Assembly: GCA_038745585.1 (NCBI GenBank) | Contig: JBCDLH010000001.1 | Coordinates: 186,001 to 250,000, forward strand | Reading direction: 5' to 3' | Length of the DNA: 64,000 bases | Origin: HLUCCA09 sp038745585 | GTDB taxonomy: Bacteria > Pseudomonadota > Alphaproteobacteria > Rhodobacterales > Rhodobacteraceae | In this document: one piece after another, positions 54,841 to 62,976 of the stretch | How the letters are laid out: each line of letters begins with the position of its first letter | Position numbering within the stretch: the stretch's first letter is position 1 | Program-made: the position numbers and the translations under genes | Notes under the pieces: generated by a model | Database searches by the model: none | What the model was told of the DNA's origin: nothing | The model's input: only the letters and a program-made list of their open reading frames with translations

Positions 54841-55311
54841 ATGGCGCGTATGGACAAGTCGCTGCTTGGCGAACAGATCGCCGCCTTGCCCCTCCGATGG
54901 GACAAACGCGGTCGCGTCTCGGTTTTGATGGTCACGTCTCGGGACACGGGGCGTTGGGTGATGCCCAAGGGCTGGTCGATGGACGGGCAAAAGCCCTGGC
55001 GCGCTGCCGAAATCGAAGCGCTGGAGGAAGCTGGGGCCGAGGGGCATGTCGGCTCTGAACAGATCGGCACGTACCATTACGATAAGCGGCTCGACGACGG
55101 GACGGTGTTGCCGTGCCGCGTTGCGGTCTATCCGATGATGGTTGGAAAGCTAAAACGCCGCTGGAAGGAGCGTCAGGAGCGCAAACGCCGGTGGTTTGCG
55201 CCCGAGGACGCTGCTAACCGCGTCGACGAGCCCGAACTCGCCGCGCTTCTCCGAAAGATTGGCAACACGCCTTCCCAGACACGCACGTTGAAGGGCAAGA
55301 CCGGCCCATAG
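54841..55311 (+). CDS. Nudix hydrolase family protein
   Basis: A 156-residue Nudix-fold protein. The Nudix box is recognisable but variant: it starts PKGWSMDG and ends IEALEEAGAEG, so the EExG end is kept, while the first Glu position is Gln and the R of the RE pair is replaced. Relatives with the same PKGW...AAxxEAxEEAG form occur widely in alphaproteobacteria and may act on diadenosine polyphosphate or inositol phosphate-type substrates. It diverges from the DeoR-type regulator and converges on the ABC ATPase gene. Confidence 0.82.
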   Translation: MARMDKSLLGEQIAALPLRWDKRGRVSVLMVTSRDTGRWVMPKGWSMDGQKPWRAAEIEALEEAGAEGHVGSEQIGTYHYDKRLDDGTVLPCRVAVYPMMVGKLKRRWKERQERKRRWFAPEDAANRVDEPELAALLRKIGNTPSQTRTLKGKTGP

Positions 55312-55440
55312 GGCATGCGTCTGACACGCGCCACGGATTTGCCCCAACGGCGCAACGGCGCATCTCGCATGCGCGCCATATTCACAGCTTAAGGGCAGGG
55401 CGGGCGAGACACCGAAGTTTCCCGACCCGCGTGGCGGCGC

Positions 55441-56502
55441 CTAGCGCAGCCGTGCCTCCGTCTGGCCATCAAAGAAGTACACTTCGCCTTCGTCGACCGT
55501 GACAGATACCGGTGAGCCTTCGGGGAAACTCTCGTCGCTTCGCGTCTCAACGATCAGCTTTTCTTCGCCTGGGAGCACGAGGTAGTCGTAGGCCACGCCT
55601 CCGAGCCGTTCGCGGATGTCGAGGCGGATCGGCCCGTCGCCCTCGGAAATCGAAAGGTGCTGCGGTCGGATCCCCACGATCACCGGCGCGCCGGGCGCTG
55701 GCAGCGTGACGGAGGCCGGGATGATCCGGTCTCCCAGCGACGGCACCCGGACAGCGCCCCCCTCCGACACACCGGGGAGAAAGTTCATCGAGGGTGAGCC
55801 GATGAACCCGGCAACAAACCGGTTGTCGGGGTCTTTGTAGAGATGCATCGGCGAGCCCACCTGCTCGACCCGCCCCGCGCGCAGCACTACAATCTTGTCC
55901 GCCAGCGTCATCGCCTCGACCTGATCGTGGGTGACGTAGATCATCGTCGCCCCGATCTCCTTGTGAAGCCGCGCGATCTCAACCCGCATGTCGACGCGCA
56001 GCTCCGCGTCGAGGTTCGACAAAGGCTCATCGAAGAGAAAGACCTCGGGTCCTCGGACAATCGCCCGACCGATCGCCACGCGCTGCCGCTGCCCACCGGA
56101 AAGCGCCTTGGGCTTGCGTTTGAGATAGGGGTCGAGCTTGAGGATCCGGCTCGCCTCGCCGACCTTTTGGTCGATCTCCGCTTTGCCGTGCCCCGTCATC
56201 TTGAGGCCGAAGCCCATGTTCTCGGCCACGCTCATGTGGGGGTAGAGCGCATAGGTCTGAAACACCATCGCCACGCCGCGATCCGCCGGGTCAGACCGGG
56301 TGACATCCCGCGCGCCGATCCGGATCGTGCCCGCGCTCGTCGCCTCGAGCCCGGCGATCATCCGCAAGAGCGTGGACTTGCCACAGCCCGAAGGCCCGAC
56401 GAAGACGCAAAACTCGCCATCGTCGATCTGGAGATCCACATCGTGGATCACTTGCGTCTCCCCATAGCGCTTGATCGCGCGCTCCAGCGTGACACCGCTC
56501 AT
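55441..56502 (-). CDS. Sugar ABC transporter ATP-binding protein (MsmK/UgpC/MalK type)
   Basis: A 353-residue ATPase: Walker A GPSGCGKST, Q-loop MVFQTYALYPHMSV, signature LSGGQRQR, Walker B VFLFDEPLSNLDAE, switch VTHDQVEAMT, and a TOBE-type C-terminal domain (GIRPQHLSISEG). GGGAGGAAA lies upstream of the ATG. It follows iclR in the same direction by 33 bases. No other ATPase is present in the divergent sugar operon, so it most likely powers that importer. Confidence 0.93.
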   Translation of the reverse strand: MSGVTLERAIKRYGETQVIHDVDLQIDDGEFCVFVGPSGCGKSTLLRMIAGLEATSAGTIRIGARDVTRSDPADRGVAMVFQTYALYPHMSVAENMGFGLKMTGHGKAEIDQKVGEASRILKLDPYLKRKPKALSGGQRQRVAIGRAIVRGPEVFLFDEPLSNLDAELRVDMRVEIARLHKEIGATMIYVTHDQVEAMTLADKIVVLRAGRVEQVGSPMHLYKDPDNRFVAGFIGSPSMNFLPGVSEGGAVRVPSLGDRIIPASVTLPAPGAPVIVGIRPQHLSISEGDGPIRLDIRERLGGVAYDYLVLPGEEKLIVETRSDESFPEGSPVSVTVDEGEVYFFDGQTEARLR

Positions 56503-56535
56503 TCGATTTCCTCCCAGTCTTCCCAAGCCCGGCGC

Positions 56536-57417
56536 TTAGCCGGGGAATTGCCAGGCCTCCGCCGCTGCAGCGATCTCTGCCGCTGTCGATTGCAAGGCCG
56601 GGCGATAGGCGTCGAGCCCAGCATAGTCGACGTCGCGCGTCGTGCCGGTGATCGAAAGCGCGCCGAGGACACGGCCCTGCGCCGCGAGGATCGGCACCGC
56701 GATGCAGATGATGCCGGGCTCATGTTCCTCGCGGTCGTAGGAGACGCCGGTGTGGCGGATCTCGGTCAGGACCGTTTCGAGCTTGTCGGGCGTGTCGAGG
56801 GTGTTGCCGGTGTGCCGGTAAAACGATTGCTGGCGGATCGCCGTCTGCCGCTCCTCCTCCGGCAGGAAGGCAAGCATCGCCTTGCCGACGCCGGTGCAAT
56901 AGCCGGGGCCGACCTTGCCGGCATCCGAGAACATCTCGATCGGCTTTCGCGCGTTGCGTTTGTCGACATAGAGGACTTGGCCCTCGCTCAGTTGCGCAAG
57001 GTGGATCGTCTCGCCGACCTCTTCGGACAACGCATCGACAAAAGGCCGAGCAAGCGGCGCGAGCGAGCTTTGCGCCCAGGCCGCGTGGGCGAGCCGGACA
57101 AGGCGCATCCCAGGCGCATAGGTCTGCCGCTCCGCGGTGTAGGCGAGCATGCCTTGGGCCACGAGCGTCTGAAGAAGGCGGTGCAGCGTCGCCTTGGGGT
57201 GATCAAAGAGCGCCTGCACTTCCGAAAAGCGCAACGGCCGCCCTGCGCCGGCGACCGCGTCGAGCACCGCAAGCGCCTTGCCGACGGTGCCGCCCCCCTG
57301 TGCGGCCGCGCTTTCGCCCGGACGTGCGCCCAAGGCAGGATCGCGCGGAGCATCCGCGTCGTCCTTGCGCTCCATGCGGCGCGACGCCTCCGTGCGGATG
57401 TCCGCCTCGTGGTCCAT
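56536..57417 (-). CDS. IclR-family transcriptional regulator
   Basis: A 293-residue regulator. After a 45-residue polar N-terminus comes the winged helix-turn-helix (GKALAVLDAVAGAGRPLRFS; FDHPKATLHRLLQTLVAQGM). The IclR effector domain follows (GETIHLAQLSEGQVLYVDKR; GYCTGVGKAMLAFLPEEE; ICIAVPILAAQGRVLGALSI). GAGGTGAG precedes the ATG. It diverges from the sugar-binding-protein operon, and an IclR-type palindrome lies in the shared region. It would respond to a sugar-derived effector. Confidence 0.93.
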   Translation of the reverse strand: MDHEADIRTEASRRMERKDDADAPRDPALGARPGESAAAQGGGTVGKALAVLDAVAGAGRPLRFSEVQALFDHPKATLHRLLQTLVAQGMLAYTAERQTYAPGMRLVRLAHAAWAQSSLAPLARPFVDALSEEVGETIHLAQLSEGQVLYVDKRNARKPIEMFSDAGKVGPGYCTGVGKAMLAFLPEEERQTAIRQQSFYRHTGNTLDTPDKLETVLTEIRHTGVSYDREEHEPGIICIAVPILAAQGRVLGALSITGTTRDVDYAGLDAYRPALQSTAAEIAAAAEAWQFPG

Positions 57418-57487
57418 GCCTCACCTCCCCACACGCGTCCCCCGGCGTCGCCCGCCAAGATGTGCGGGCCGCAGGGCAACAGCGCTG

Positions 57488-57517
57488 TTGACAGGGGTAG
57501 CGGCTGGAGCGCATAGT
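57488..57517 (+). promoter_or_regulatory. Sigma-70-type promoter of the alpha-galactoside operon
   Basis: A perfect -35 box TTGACA (57488-57493) is followed, with an 18-base spacer, by CATAGT (57512-57517), a four-of-six -10 match. Transcription would begin near 57524, just before the palindrome at 57536, and read into the binding-protein gene at 57609. Confidence 0.55.
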
Positions 57518-57535
57518 TTCAATAGTTGAGATCGA

Positions 57536-57552
57536 GTTCCACTAAATGGAAC
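57536..57552. promoter_or_regulatory. IclR operator candidate
   Basis: GTTCCACTAAATGGAAC is a perfect inverted repeat (six-base arms, five-base centre). IclR-family sites often have TTCCA/TGGAA arms. It lies directly downstream of the predicted start of transcription, where a bound repressor would block the plus-strand operon. Confidence 0.65.
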
Positions 57553-57608
57553 GCTCACCGACAGGGCGGAATGCCCGTTACATCCGGGAGCCAAAGGGAG
57601 GAGCCCCA

Positions 57609-58877
57609 ATGTCCATTCTTAAGACGCCGCTTGCGGCGGCGTTCGCGCTGTCCACGGCGCTCGTTATGCCTGCTGCAATGCCGGCCGCGGCCAGCGAGCT
57701 CAGCGGCACGTTGACCATCTTTTCCGACATGTCGAACCCCGCCCCGCGCGCGGTGATGGAGGATATGGCCCAGCGCTTTGACGACATGCACCCCGACCTC
57801 GAAGTCGAGCTGACGGTCATCGACCGCGAAGCCTACAAGACTCAGATCCGCAACTTCCTGACGGCCAATCCCCCGGATGTCGCCAACTGGTACGCGGCCA
57901 ACCGGATGCGCCCCTTCGTGGCCGCCGGTCTCTTCGAGGATGTGTCGGACCTCTGGGCGGAGCCTGAGATCGCCGAGAACCTCGCTTCGACCAAAGGCGC
58001 GATGACGATCGACGGCGCGCAATGGGGCGTGCCCTACACCTACTATCAGTGGGGCGTTTATTACCGCGAAGACATCTACAACGAGCTCGGCCTCGAAGAG
58101 CCCACCGATTGGGAGGCCTTCAAAGCCAATTGCCAGGCAATCCTCGATTCCGGCCGCAAGTGCTTCACCATCGGGACAAAGTTCCTGTGGACGGCGGGCG
58201 GCTGGTTTGACTACCTCAACATGCGCACCAACGGCTACGACTTCCACATGGCGCTCACGAACGGCGAAGTGGCCTGGACCGATGAGCGCGTGATGGCGAC
58301 GTTTGCCAATTGGCGCGAGCTGATCGACATGGGCGCCTTCGTCGACAACCACCAATCCTATAGCTGGCAGGAAGCTCTGCCCTTCATGGTCTCGGGCGAG
58401 GCAGCGGGCTATCTTATGGGCAACTTCGCTGTCGCGCCGCTGCGCGAGGCGGGTCTCGATACCGATCAGCTCGACTTCTATCAGTTCCCGGCGATCAACC
58501 CCGATGTCGAGCTGGCCGAGGACGCGCCGACCGACACGTTCCACATCCCCTCTGGCGCGCAAAACAAAGAAGCCGCGCGCGAGTTCCTGCGCTTCGTCGT
58601 TTCGGCCGAGAACCAGACGATGATCAACGCAGGCGACGCGCTGGGTCAGCTTCCGGTCAATGCATCCTCCTCGGTCGATGAGGACGAGATGCTGCTGCAG
58701 GGCTTCGAGATGCTCTCGTCGAACAGCCCCGGCGGTGTGGCGCAGTTCTTCGACCGGGACGCACCCGCGGAGATGGCGTCGATCGCGATGGAGGGCTTTC
58801 AGGAGTTTATGGTGTTCCCCGACAACCTTGAGGACATCCTGGGCCGCCTCGAACAGGCCCGGCAGCGGATCTACTGA
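57609..58877 (+). CDS. Sugar ABC transporter solute-binding protein (family 1)
   Basis: A 422-residue periplasmic binding protein with a Sec signal (PLAAAFALSTALVMPAAM, cleavage near AAASE) and the family-1 fold (LTIFSDMSNPAPRAVMEDMA; YKTQIRNFLTANPPDVANWY; TYYQWGVYYREDIYNELGLE). GGGAGGA lies nine bases before the ATG at 57609. It leads the operon with two permeases and the GH4 enzyme, so an alpha-galactoside such as melibiose or galactosylglycerol is a plausible ligand. This is inference. Confidence 0.93.
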   Translation: MSILKTPLAAAFALSTALVMPAAMPAAASELSGTLTIFSDMSNPAPRAVMEDMAQRFDDMHPDLEVELTVIDREAYKTQIRNFLTANPPDVANWYAANRMRPFVAAGLFEDVSDLWAEPEIAENLASTKGAMTIDGAQWGVPYTYYQWGVYYREDIYNELGLEEPTDWEAFKANCQAILDSGRKCFTIGTKFLWTAGGWFDYLNMRTNGYDFHMALTNGEVAWTDERVMATFANWRELIDMGAFVDNHQSYSWQEALPFMVSGEAAGYLMGNFAVAPLREAGLDTDQLDFYQFPAINPDVELAEDAPTDTFHIPSGAQNKEAAREFLRFVVSAENQTMINAGDALGQLPVNASSSVDEDEMLLQGFEMLSSNSPGGVAQFFDRDAPAEMASIAMEGFQEFMVFPDNLEDILGRLEQARQRIY

Positions 58878-58902
58878 TCCGGCTCCGGCTTAGGGCGCGC
58901 GT

Positions 58903-58943
58903 GCGGCGCGCAATGGGCAGATCGCCCATCATTCGCGCGCCGC
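58903..58943 (+). repeat. Large mRNA stem-loop after the binding-protein gene
   Basis: A nine-base outer stem (GCGGCGCGC / GCGCGCCGC) encloses a six-base inner stem (ATGGGC / GCCCAT) with loop AGATC. It begins 26 bases after the stop codon and has no T run. Such structures often stabilise the binding-protein message and lower expression of the permeases downstream. Confidence 0.6.
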
Positions 58944-58984
58944 GCTCCGCACCGATACTTAAGGCAGGGTGACTTGACCGAGCG

Positions 58985-59002
58985 CCTTCCCCGCGGGGAA
59001 GG
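58985..59002. repeat. Perfect 18-base palindrome in the binding protein-permease gap
   Basis: CCTTCCCCGCGGGGAAGG is fully self-complementary. It lies in the 325-base gap (58878-59202), which holds no gene. It is either a second mRNA hairpin or a protein-binding site. Confidence 0.5.
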
Positions 59003-59202
59003 TTCTGCTGGCAAGGGTCCGCGCGCGCCCAGACGCGGAGCAAACGTGCTCCACCCCGCCTTCCCGATATCGGGGGGGCGCTTCGGGCCCGCGCCCCGGC
59101 GCCACACACCGCGCCGCCTCGCGCCCCCCGCCCCCAGGCGTTGGCCGAGGCGAGAGCCCTTGCGCCGCGGCCATAAACAGACGCGGCCATGAGGAGACCA
59201 CG

Positions 59203-60138
59203 ATGAGCACAGCGACCCTCCATATTACCCAAACCTCCACGGCGGAGCCGAGCTGGATCCATCGCAATCGCCAAACGCTCGCGCCCTGGCTCTTTCTGGC
59301 GCCGGGGATCCTGTTCTTTCTCTTCTACGTGGTCTATCCGATCTACGAGAGTTTCCACATCTCGCTCTTTGCCTGGGACGGCCTCGGCGAGCCCCGCTAT
59401 ATCGGCCTTGGCAATTATCAGGAGCTGATGACCGACCGCGCCTTTGAGGTCTCGCTGTGGAACAACCTCAAATGGCTGGTGCTCTATCTGCTCGCGATCC
59501 CCGGCGGCCTCTTCATCGCACTCTTTCTTAACCAGACCGTCACCGGCATCCGCATCTACAAGTCGCTCTTTTTCTTTCCATTCGTGATCTCGCAGGTCGT
59601 TGTCGGCCTCGTCTTCACCTGGTTTTACGATCCGACCTTTGGGATCTTGAACTCTATGCTCGGCCTCGTCGGCCTCGGCCCGATCAACGTTTTGGGCGAT
59701 CCGACGATGGCAACCTACGGCATCATCATCGCCGGGCTCTGGCCCCAGGTCGCCTATTGCATGATCCTCTATCTGACGGGCCTCAACGCGGTGGACCCCG
59801 AACAGGTTGAGGCCGCGCGGCTCGATGGCGCCAAGGGCTGGAAGATGCTGTGGTACGTGATCCTGCCGCAGCTCCGCCCCGCCACATTCATCGCCTTTGT
59901 CGTGACCATCATCGGCGCGCTCCGCTCGTTTGACCTCATTTCGATCATGACCAATGGCGGCCCCTTCGGCTCCACCCGCGTCCTGTCGTTCTACATGTTC
60001 GAAAAGGCGCTCTCTGAATACGGCTTCCGCATGGGCTATGGCGCGGCAATCGCGGTCGTCCTGTTCCTCATCATGCTCGTCTTCATCGCCTACTTCCTCT
60101 TCTCGATGTGGCGCGAAGAGCGGGAGGCGCGGCGATGA
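59203..60138 (+). CDS. Sugar ABC transporter permease, MalF type
   Basis: A 311-residue membrane subunit with the N-terminal helix LAPWLFLAPGILFFLFYVVY, the loop YIGLGNYQELMTDRAFEVSL, and the EAA motif (QVEAARLDGAKGWKMLWYVI). GAGGAGA lies upstream of the ATG. The end overlaps the MmcQ/YjbR-type gene by four bases, which is unusual because the partner permease normally follows directly. Confidence 0.94.
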   Translation: MSTATLHITQTSTAEPSWIHRNRQTLAPWLFLAPGILFFLFYVVYPIYESFHISLFAWDGLGEPRYIGLGNYQELMTDRAFEVSLWNNLKWLVLYLLAIPGGLFIALFLNQTVTGIRIYKSLFFFPFVISQVVVGLVFTWFYDPTFGILNSMLGLVGLGPINVLGDPTMATYGIIIAGLWPQVAYCMILYLTGLNAVDPEQVEAARLDGAKGWKMLWYVILPQLRPATFIAFVVTIIGALRSFDLISIMTNGGPFGSTRVLSFYMFEKALSEYGFRMGYGAAIAVVLFLIMLVFIAYFLFSMWREEREARR

Positions 60139-60497
60139 CCGTGACCCGCGAAGAGATCGACGGCATCTGCGCCGCGCTGCCCGGCGCGGTTCAGGCCCTG
60201 CCCCCGGAACTCCTCAGCTGGAAGGTTGGCGGAAAGATGTTTGCGTGCTTCGCCGGCGGAGAGGCGCCGATCGACGGTGTCTCGGTCAAGTGCAAGGACA
60301 CTGAAACCGCCGAGATCCTCATCGACGCCGGCGCCGCGATCCGCGCCCGCTATTTCCATCGCTCCTGGGTGCGCCTGCCCTTCGACACCACCGGAACGGA
60401 CGAAGCCCGCCACCGGATCGAAATCTCCTACGACCTCATCCGCGGCTCTCTCAAGAAAGCCGACCGTGAGGCCCTGCCGCCCAGGGAGTCCGCCTGA
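60135..60497 (+). CDS. MmcQ/YjbR-family protein
   Basis: A 120-residue protein of the MmcQ/YjbR (CyaY-like fold) family: TREEIDGICAALPGAVQ at the start, WKVGGKMFACFAGG, VSVKCKDTETAEILID and a C-terminal helix with ISYDLIRGSLKK. The family is often called DNA-binding, but its function is not established. It is translationally coupled at both ends (ATGA with the MalF-type permease, TGATG with the MalG-type permease), so it is a true member of the transporter operon. Confidence 0.82.
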   Translation: MTVTREEIDGICAALPGAVQALPPELLSWKVGGKMFACFAGGEAPIDGVSVKCKDTETAEILIDAGAAIRARYFHRSWVRLPFDTTGTDEARHRIEISYDLIRGSLKKADREALPPRESA

Positions 60498-61345
60498 TGT
60501 TTCCGCGCCCGATCGAGACCCAGCCACGCGCCGCGCAGGTCACCTACCAGTCGCTTCTGCCCCTGGCGCTCCTGATGTGGCTGTTGCCGCTGATCGCTGT
60601 CGCGATCTTTTCCATAAAGCCGGCGGTCGATTTCACCACCGGTAACTACTGGGGCTGGCCCTCGACCTTTTCGGGCATCGAAAACTATCGCCTCGTGTTC
60701 TTCGAAAGCGATATGCCGCGCTACCTGCTCAATTCGGTGCTGATCACGGTGCCCACGGTCATCGGCGCAGTGGCGCTTTCTTGCATGACCGGGTTTGCCC
60801 TCGGCATCTATCGCTTCAAGGGCAATATTTGGATTTTCTTTATGTTCGTGGCCGGTAATTTTGTGCCCTTCCAAATCCTCATGGTGCCTGTGCGGGACCT
60901 GACGCTCGATCTCGGCCTTTACAACACGAAAACCGGCCTCGTTCTTTTTCACATCGCGTTTCAGACGGGGTTTTGCACGCTCTTCATGCGCAACTTTATC
61001 CGCGCGCTCCCTTTCGAGCTGATCGAAGCCGCGCGGGTCGAAGGGGTCGCCGAATGGCGGATCTTCTGGTACGTTGTTCTGCCCCTGATGAAGCCCGCCA
61101 TCGCGGCGCTCTCGGTTCTGATCTTCACCTTTATCTGGAACGATTACTTCTGGGCCGTCGTCATGACCCAGGGCCCCGAGCACCAGCCAGTCACCGCAGG
61201 GATCACCTCGTTCAACGCGCAATACCGCGCCGCCTATCACCTGATGAGCGCCGGCAGCATCGTCGCCGCCCTGCCGCCGGTGCTGATGTTCTTCCTCATG
61301 CAGCGGCACTTTATTGCGGGCCTGACCTTAGGAGCTGTAAAGTGA
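60497..61345 (+). CDS. Sugar ABC transporter permease, MalG type
   Basis: A 282-residue membrane subunit with LLPLALLMWLLPLIAVAIFS as first helix, YLLNSVLITVPTVIGAVALS, and the EAA loop (ELIEAARVEGVAEWRIFWYV). It starts in a TGATG overlap with the MmcQ/YjbR-type gene and completes the importer with the MalF-type subunit and the ATPase encoded at 55441. Confidence 0.94.
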   Translation: MFPRPIETQPRAAQVTYQSLLPLALLMWLLPLIAVAIFSIKPAVDFTTGNYWGWPSTFSGIENYRLVFFESDMPRYLLNSVLITVPTVIGAVALSCMTGFALGIYRFKGNIWIFFMFVAGNFVPFQILMVPVRDLTLDLGLYNTKTGLVLFHIAFQTGFCTLFMRNFIRALPFELIEAARVEGVAEWRIFWYVVLPLMKPAIAALSVLIFTFIWNDYFWAVVMTQGPEHQPVTAGITSFNAQYRAAYHLMSAGSIVAALPPVLMFFLMQRHFIAGLTLGAVK

Positions 61346-61370
61346 ACGCAGCGCTTTACTTTCGGCTTCG

Positions 61371-61418
61371 GAGTGGGGCGCTGCCCCACACCCCAGGATA
61401 TATCTTGCCCAAAGAAGG
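61371..61418 (-). repeat. Dispersed GC-rich intergenic repeat, copy 3 (inverted)
   Basis: Read on the minus strand it contains TTCTTTGGGCAAGATATATCC followed by a GGGGTGTGGGGCAGCGCCCC hairpin block, the same order of elements as at 48700 and 62903. It fills part of the 166-base gap between the permease and GH4 genes; the rest of the gap holds no gene. Confidence 0.55.
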
Positions 61419-61511
61419 GCGCGGTTTTCGCAAGCCAGAGGGGGCGCGCGCAGAGCAAAACCTGTCCTCGCGCGGCCCCTATCCTGTCTCTCCTGATCTG
61501 GATCCCTCAAG

Positions 61512-62873
61512 ATGACCACCCGCATTTCCAATGGCCCGCGCATCGCCTTTATCGGGGCCGGTTCCACGATCTTCATGAAGAACATCGTTGGCGATTGCCT
61601 GACCTTTCCGGCGCTCGACGGCGCGACCTTTGCGTTGATGGATATCGACGAGAAGCGGCTCGAAGAATCTGCTCTCGTCGCGCGCAAGCTCATCGCCTCC
61701 TCACCCCAATCGGCGCACGTGGAGGCAACGACCGATCGGCGCCGCGCGCTCGACGGCGCGGACTTCGTGGTGACGGCTTTTCAGATCGGTGGCTACCGCC
61801 CGTCGACTGTGATCGATTTCGAGATCCCCAAGGCGTATGGCTTGCGTCAGACCATCGGCGACACGCTCGGCGTCGGCGGCATCATGCGCGGCCTGCGGAC
61901 CGTGCCCCACCTATGGTCCGTCGCCGCCGACATGGCCGATCTCTGCCCTGACGCTCTCCTTATGCAATACGTCAATCCGATGGCGATCAACACCTGGGCC
62001 TTGGCCGAGCGCTACCCGCATCTTGCTCAGGTCGGGCTCTGCCATTCTGTGCAGAACACGGTCGAGGAGATCGCCCACGATCTCGATCTGCCGAAGGAGG
62101 AGATCCGCTACCGCGTGGCCGGAGTGAACCACGTCGCCTTCTTCCTCGATTTCGCGCATGCCGGCCGCGCGCTCTACCCCCGCCTCGCCGAGGGCTACCG
62201 CGCCGGGCGCCTGCCCAAGCCGCCACTTTTGAACAAACGCTGTCCCAATATCCTCCGCTACGAGGTTATGGCCCATCTGGGGTATTTCTGCACGGAAAGC
62301 TCCGAGCACCTCGCCGAATACGTGCCGTGGTTCCTTAAGGCGGGGCGCGCGGATTTGATCGAGCGCTTCCAGATCCCGCTCGACGAATACCTAACCCGCT
62401 GCGAGGAGCAAATGGCAGACTGGGCGGCACAGGCCGACACCTTCCGCTCTGCGCCCACGGTCACCCACACCAAGAGCCACGAATTCGCCGCCGAGATCGT
62501 CAATGCCACGGTGACGGACACCCCCTACCGCGCCTATGCCAACCTGCCCAATCGCGGCCAGATCCCGCAGTTGCCCCGCGGCGCGGCGGTCGAGACGGCC
62601 TGTCTCGTTGACGCCAGCGGCCCCCAACCGACGCTCGTGGCCGATATCCCACCGCAGCTCATCGCGCTCATGCGGAGCCAGATCAACGTCCAGGAGTTGA
62701 CCGTCCGCGCGCTCCTCGACGAGGCGCCCGAGCACCTCTACCACGCCGCCATGATGGATCCGCACACCGCCGCGGAGCTCGACCTTCAACAAATCCGCTC
62801 CCTTGTGGACGACCTCCTCGCCGCCCATGGCGAGATGATCCCCGCTTGGGCCCGCCGCCGCAAAGCCGCGTGA
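61512..62873 (+). CDS. melA: Glycoside hydrolase family 4 enzyme, alpha-galactosidase (MelA) type
   Basis: A 453-residue NAD- and metal-dependent glycosidase. The Rossmann entry is AFIGAGSTIFMKNIVGDCL, VNPMAINTWA is the substrate-phosphate or sugar region, and the metal ligands are C177 (GLCHSVQ) and H207 (GVNHVAFFL), both present. The form GLCHSVQ is typical of MelA-type alpha-galactosidases, whose substrates are not phosphorylated; the ABC (not PTS) importer beside it agrees. It acts in the cytoplasm and would release galactose from the imported oligosaccharide. Related GH4 activities cannot be excluded. Confidence 0.87.
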   Translation: MTTRISNGPRIAFIGAGSTIFMKNIVGDCLTFPALDGATFALMDIDEKRLEESALVARKLIASSPQSAHVEATTDRRRALDGADFVVTAFQIGGYRPSTVIDFEIPKAYGLRQTIGDTLGVGGIMRGLRTVPHLWSVAADMADLCPDALLMQYVNPMAINTWALAERYPHLAQVGLCHSVQNTVEEIAHDLDLPKEEIRYRVAGVNHVAFFLDFAHAGRALYPRLAEGYRAGRLPKPPLLNKRCPNILRYEVMAHLGYFCTESSEHLAEYVPWFLKAGRADLIERFQIPLDEYLTRCEEQMADWAAQADTFRSAPTVTHTKSHEFAAEIVNATVTDTPYRAYANLPNRGQIPQLPRGAAVETACLVDASGPQPTLVADIPPQLIALMRSQINVQELTVRALLDEAPEHLYHAAMMDPHTAAELDLQQIRSLVDDLLAAHGEMIPAWARRRKAA

Positions 62874-62902
62874 CACCACCAGACCATCCTCAGGATCCCC
62901 AT

Positions 62903-62948
62903 CATCTTGGTAAAAATACTTCCGGGGGTGCGGGGGCAGCGCCCCCGC
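62903..62948 (+). repeat. Dispersed GC-rich intergenic repeat, copy 2
   Basis: CATCTTGG, then AAAAATACTTCC, then a GCGGGGGCAGCGCCCCCGC hairpin. It lies in the gap between the GH4 gene and the dehydratase gene, where it may end or attenuate transcription. The closest relative is copy 1 at 48700. Confidence 0.65.
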
Positions 62949-62976
62949 TCCTGCCGGACCAGCCCGAAGCGACGCC

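Noticed and set aside
55843..57516. Plus-strand frame of about 550 codons opposite the ABC ATPase and IclR genes.
   Set aside because: Both minus-strand genes have full sets of family motifs. The opposite frame is Arg/His/Asp-rich without any family feature.
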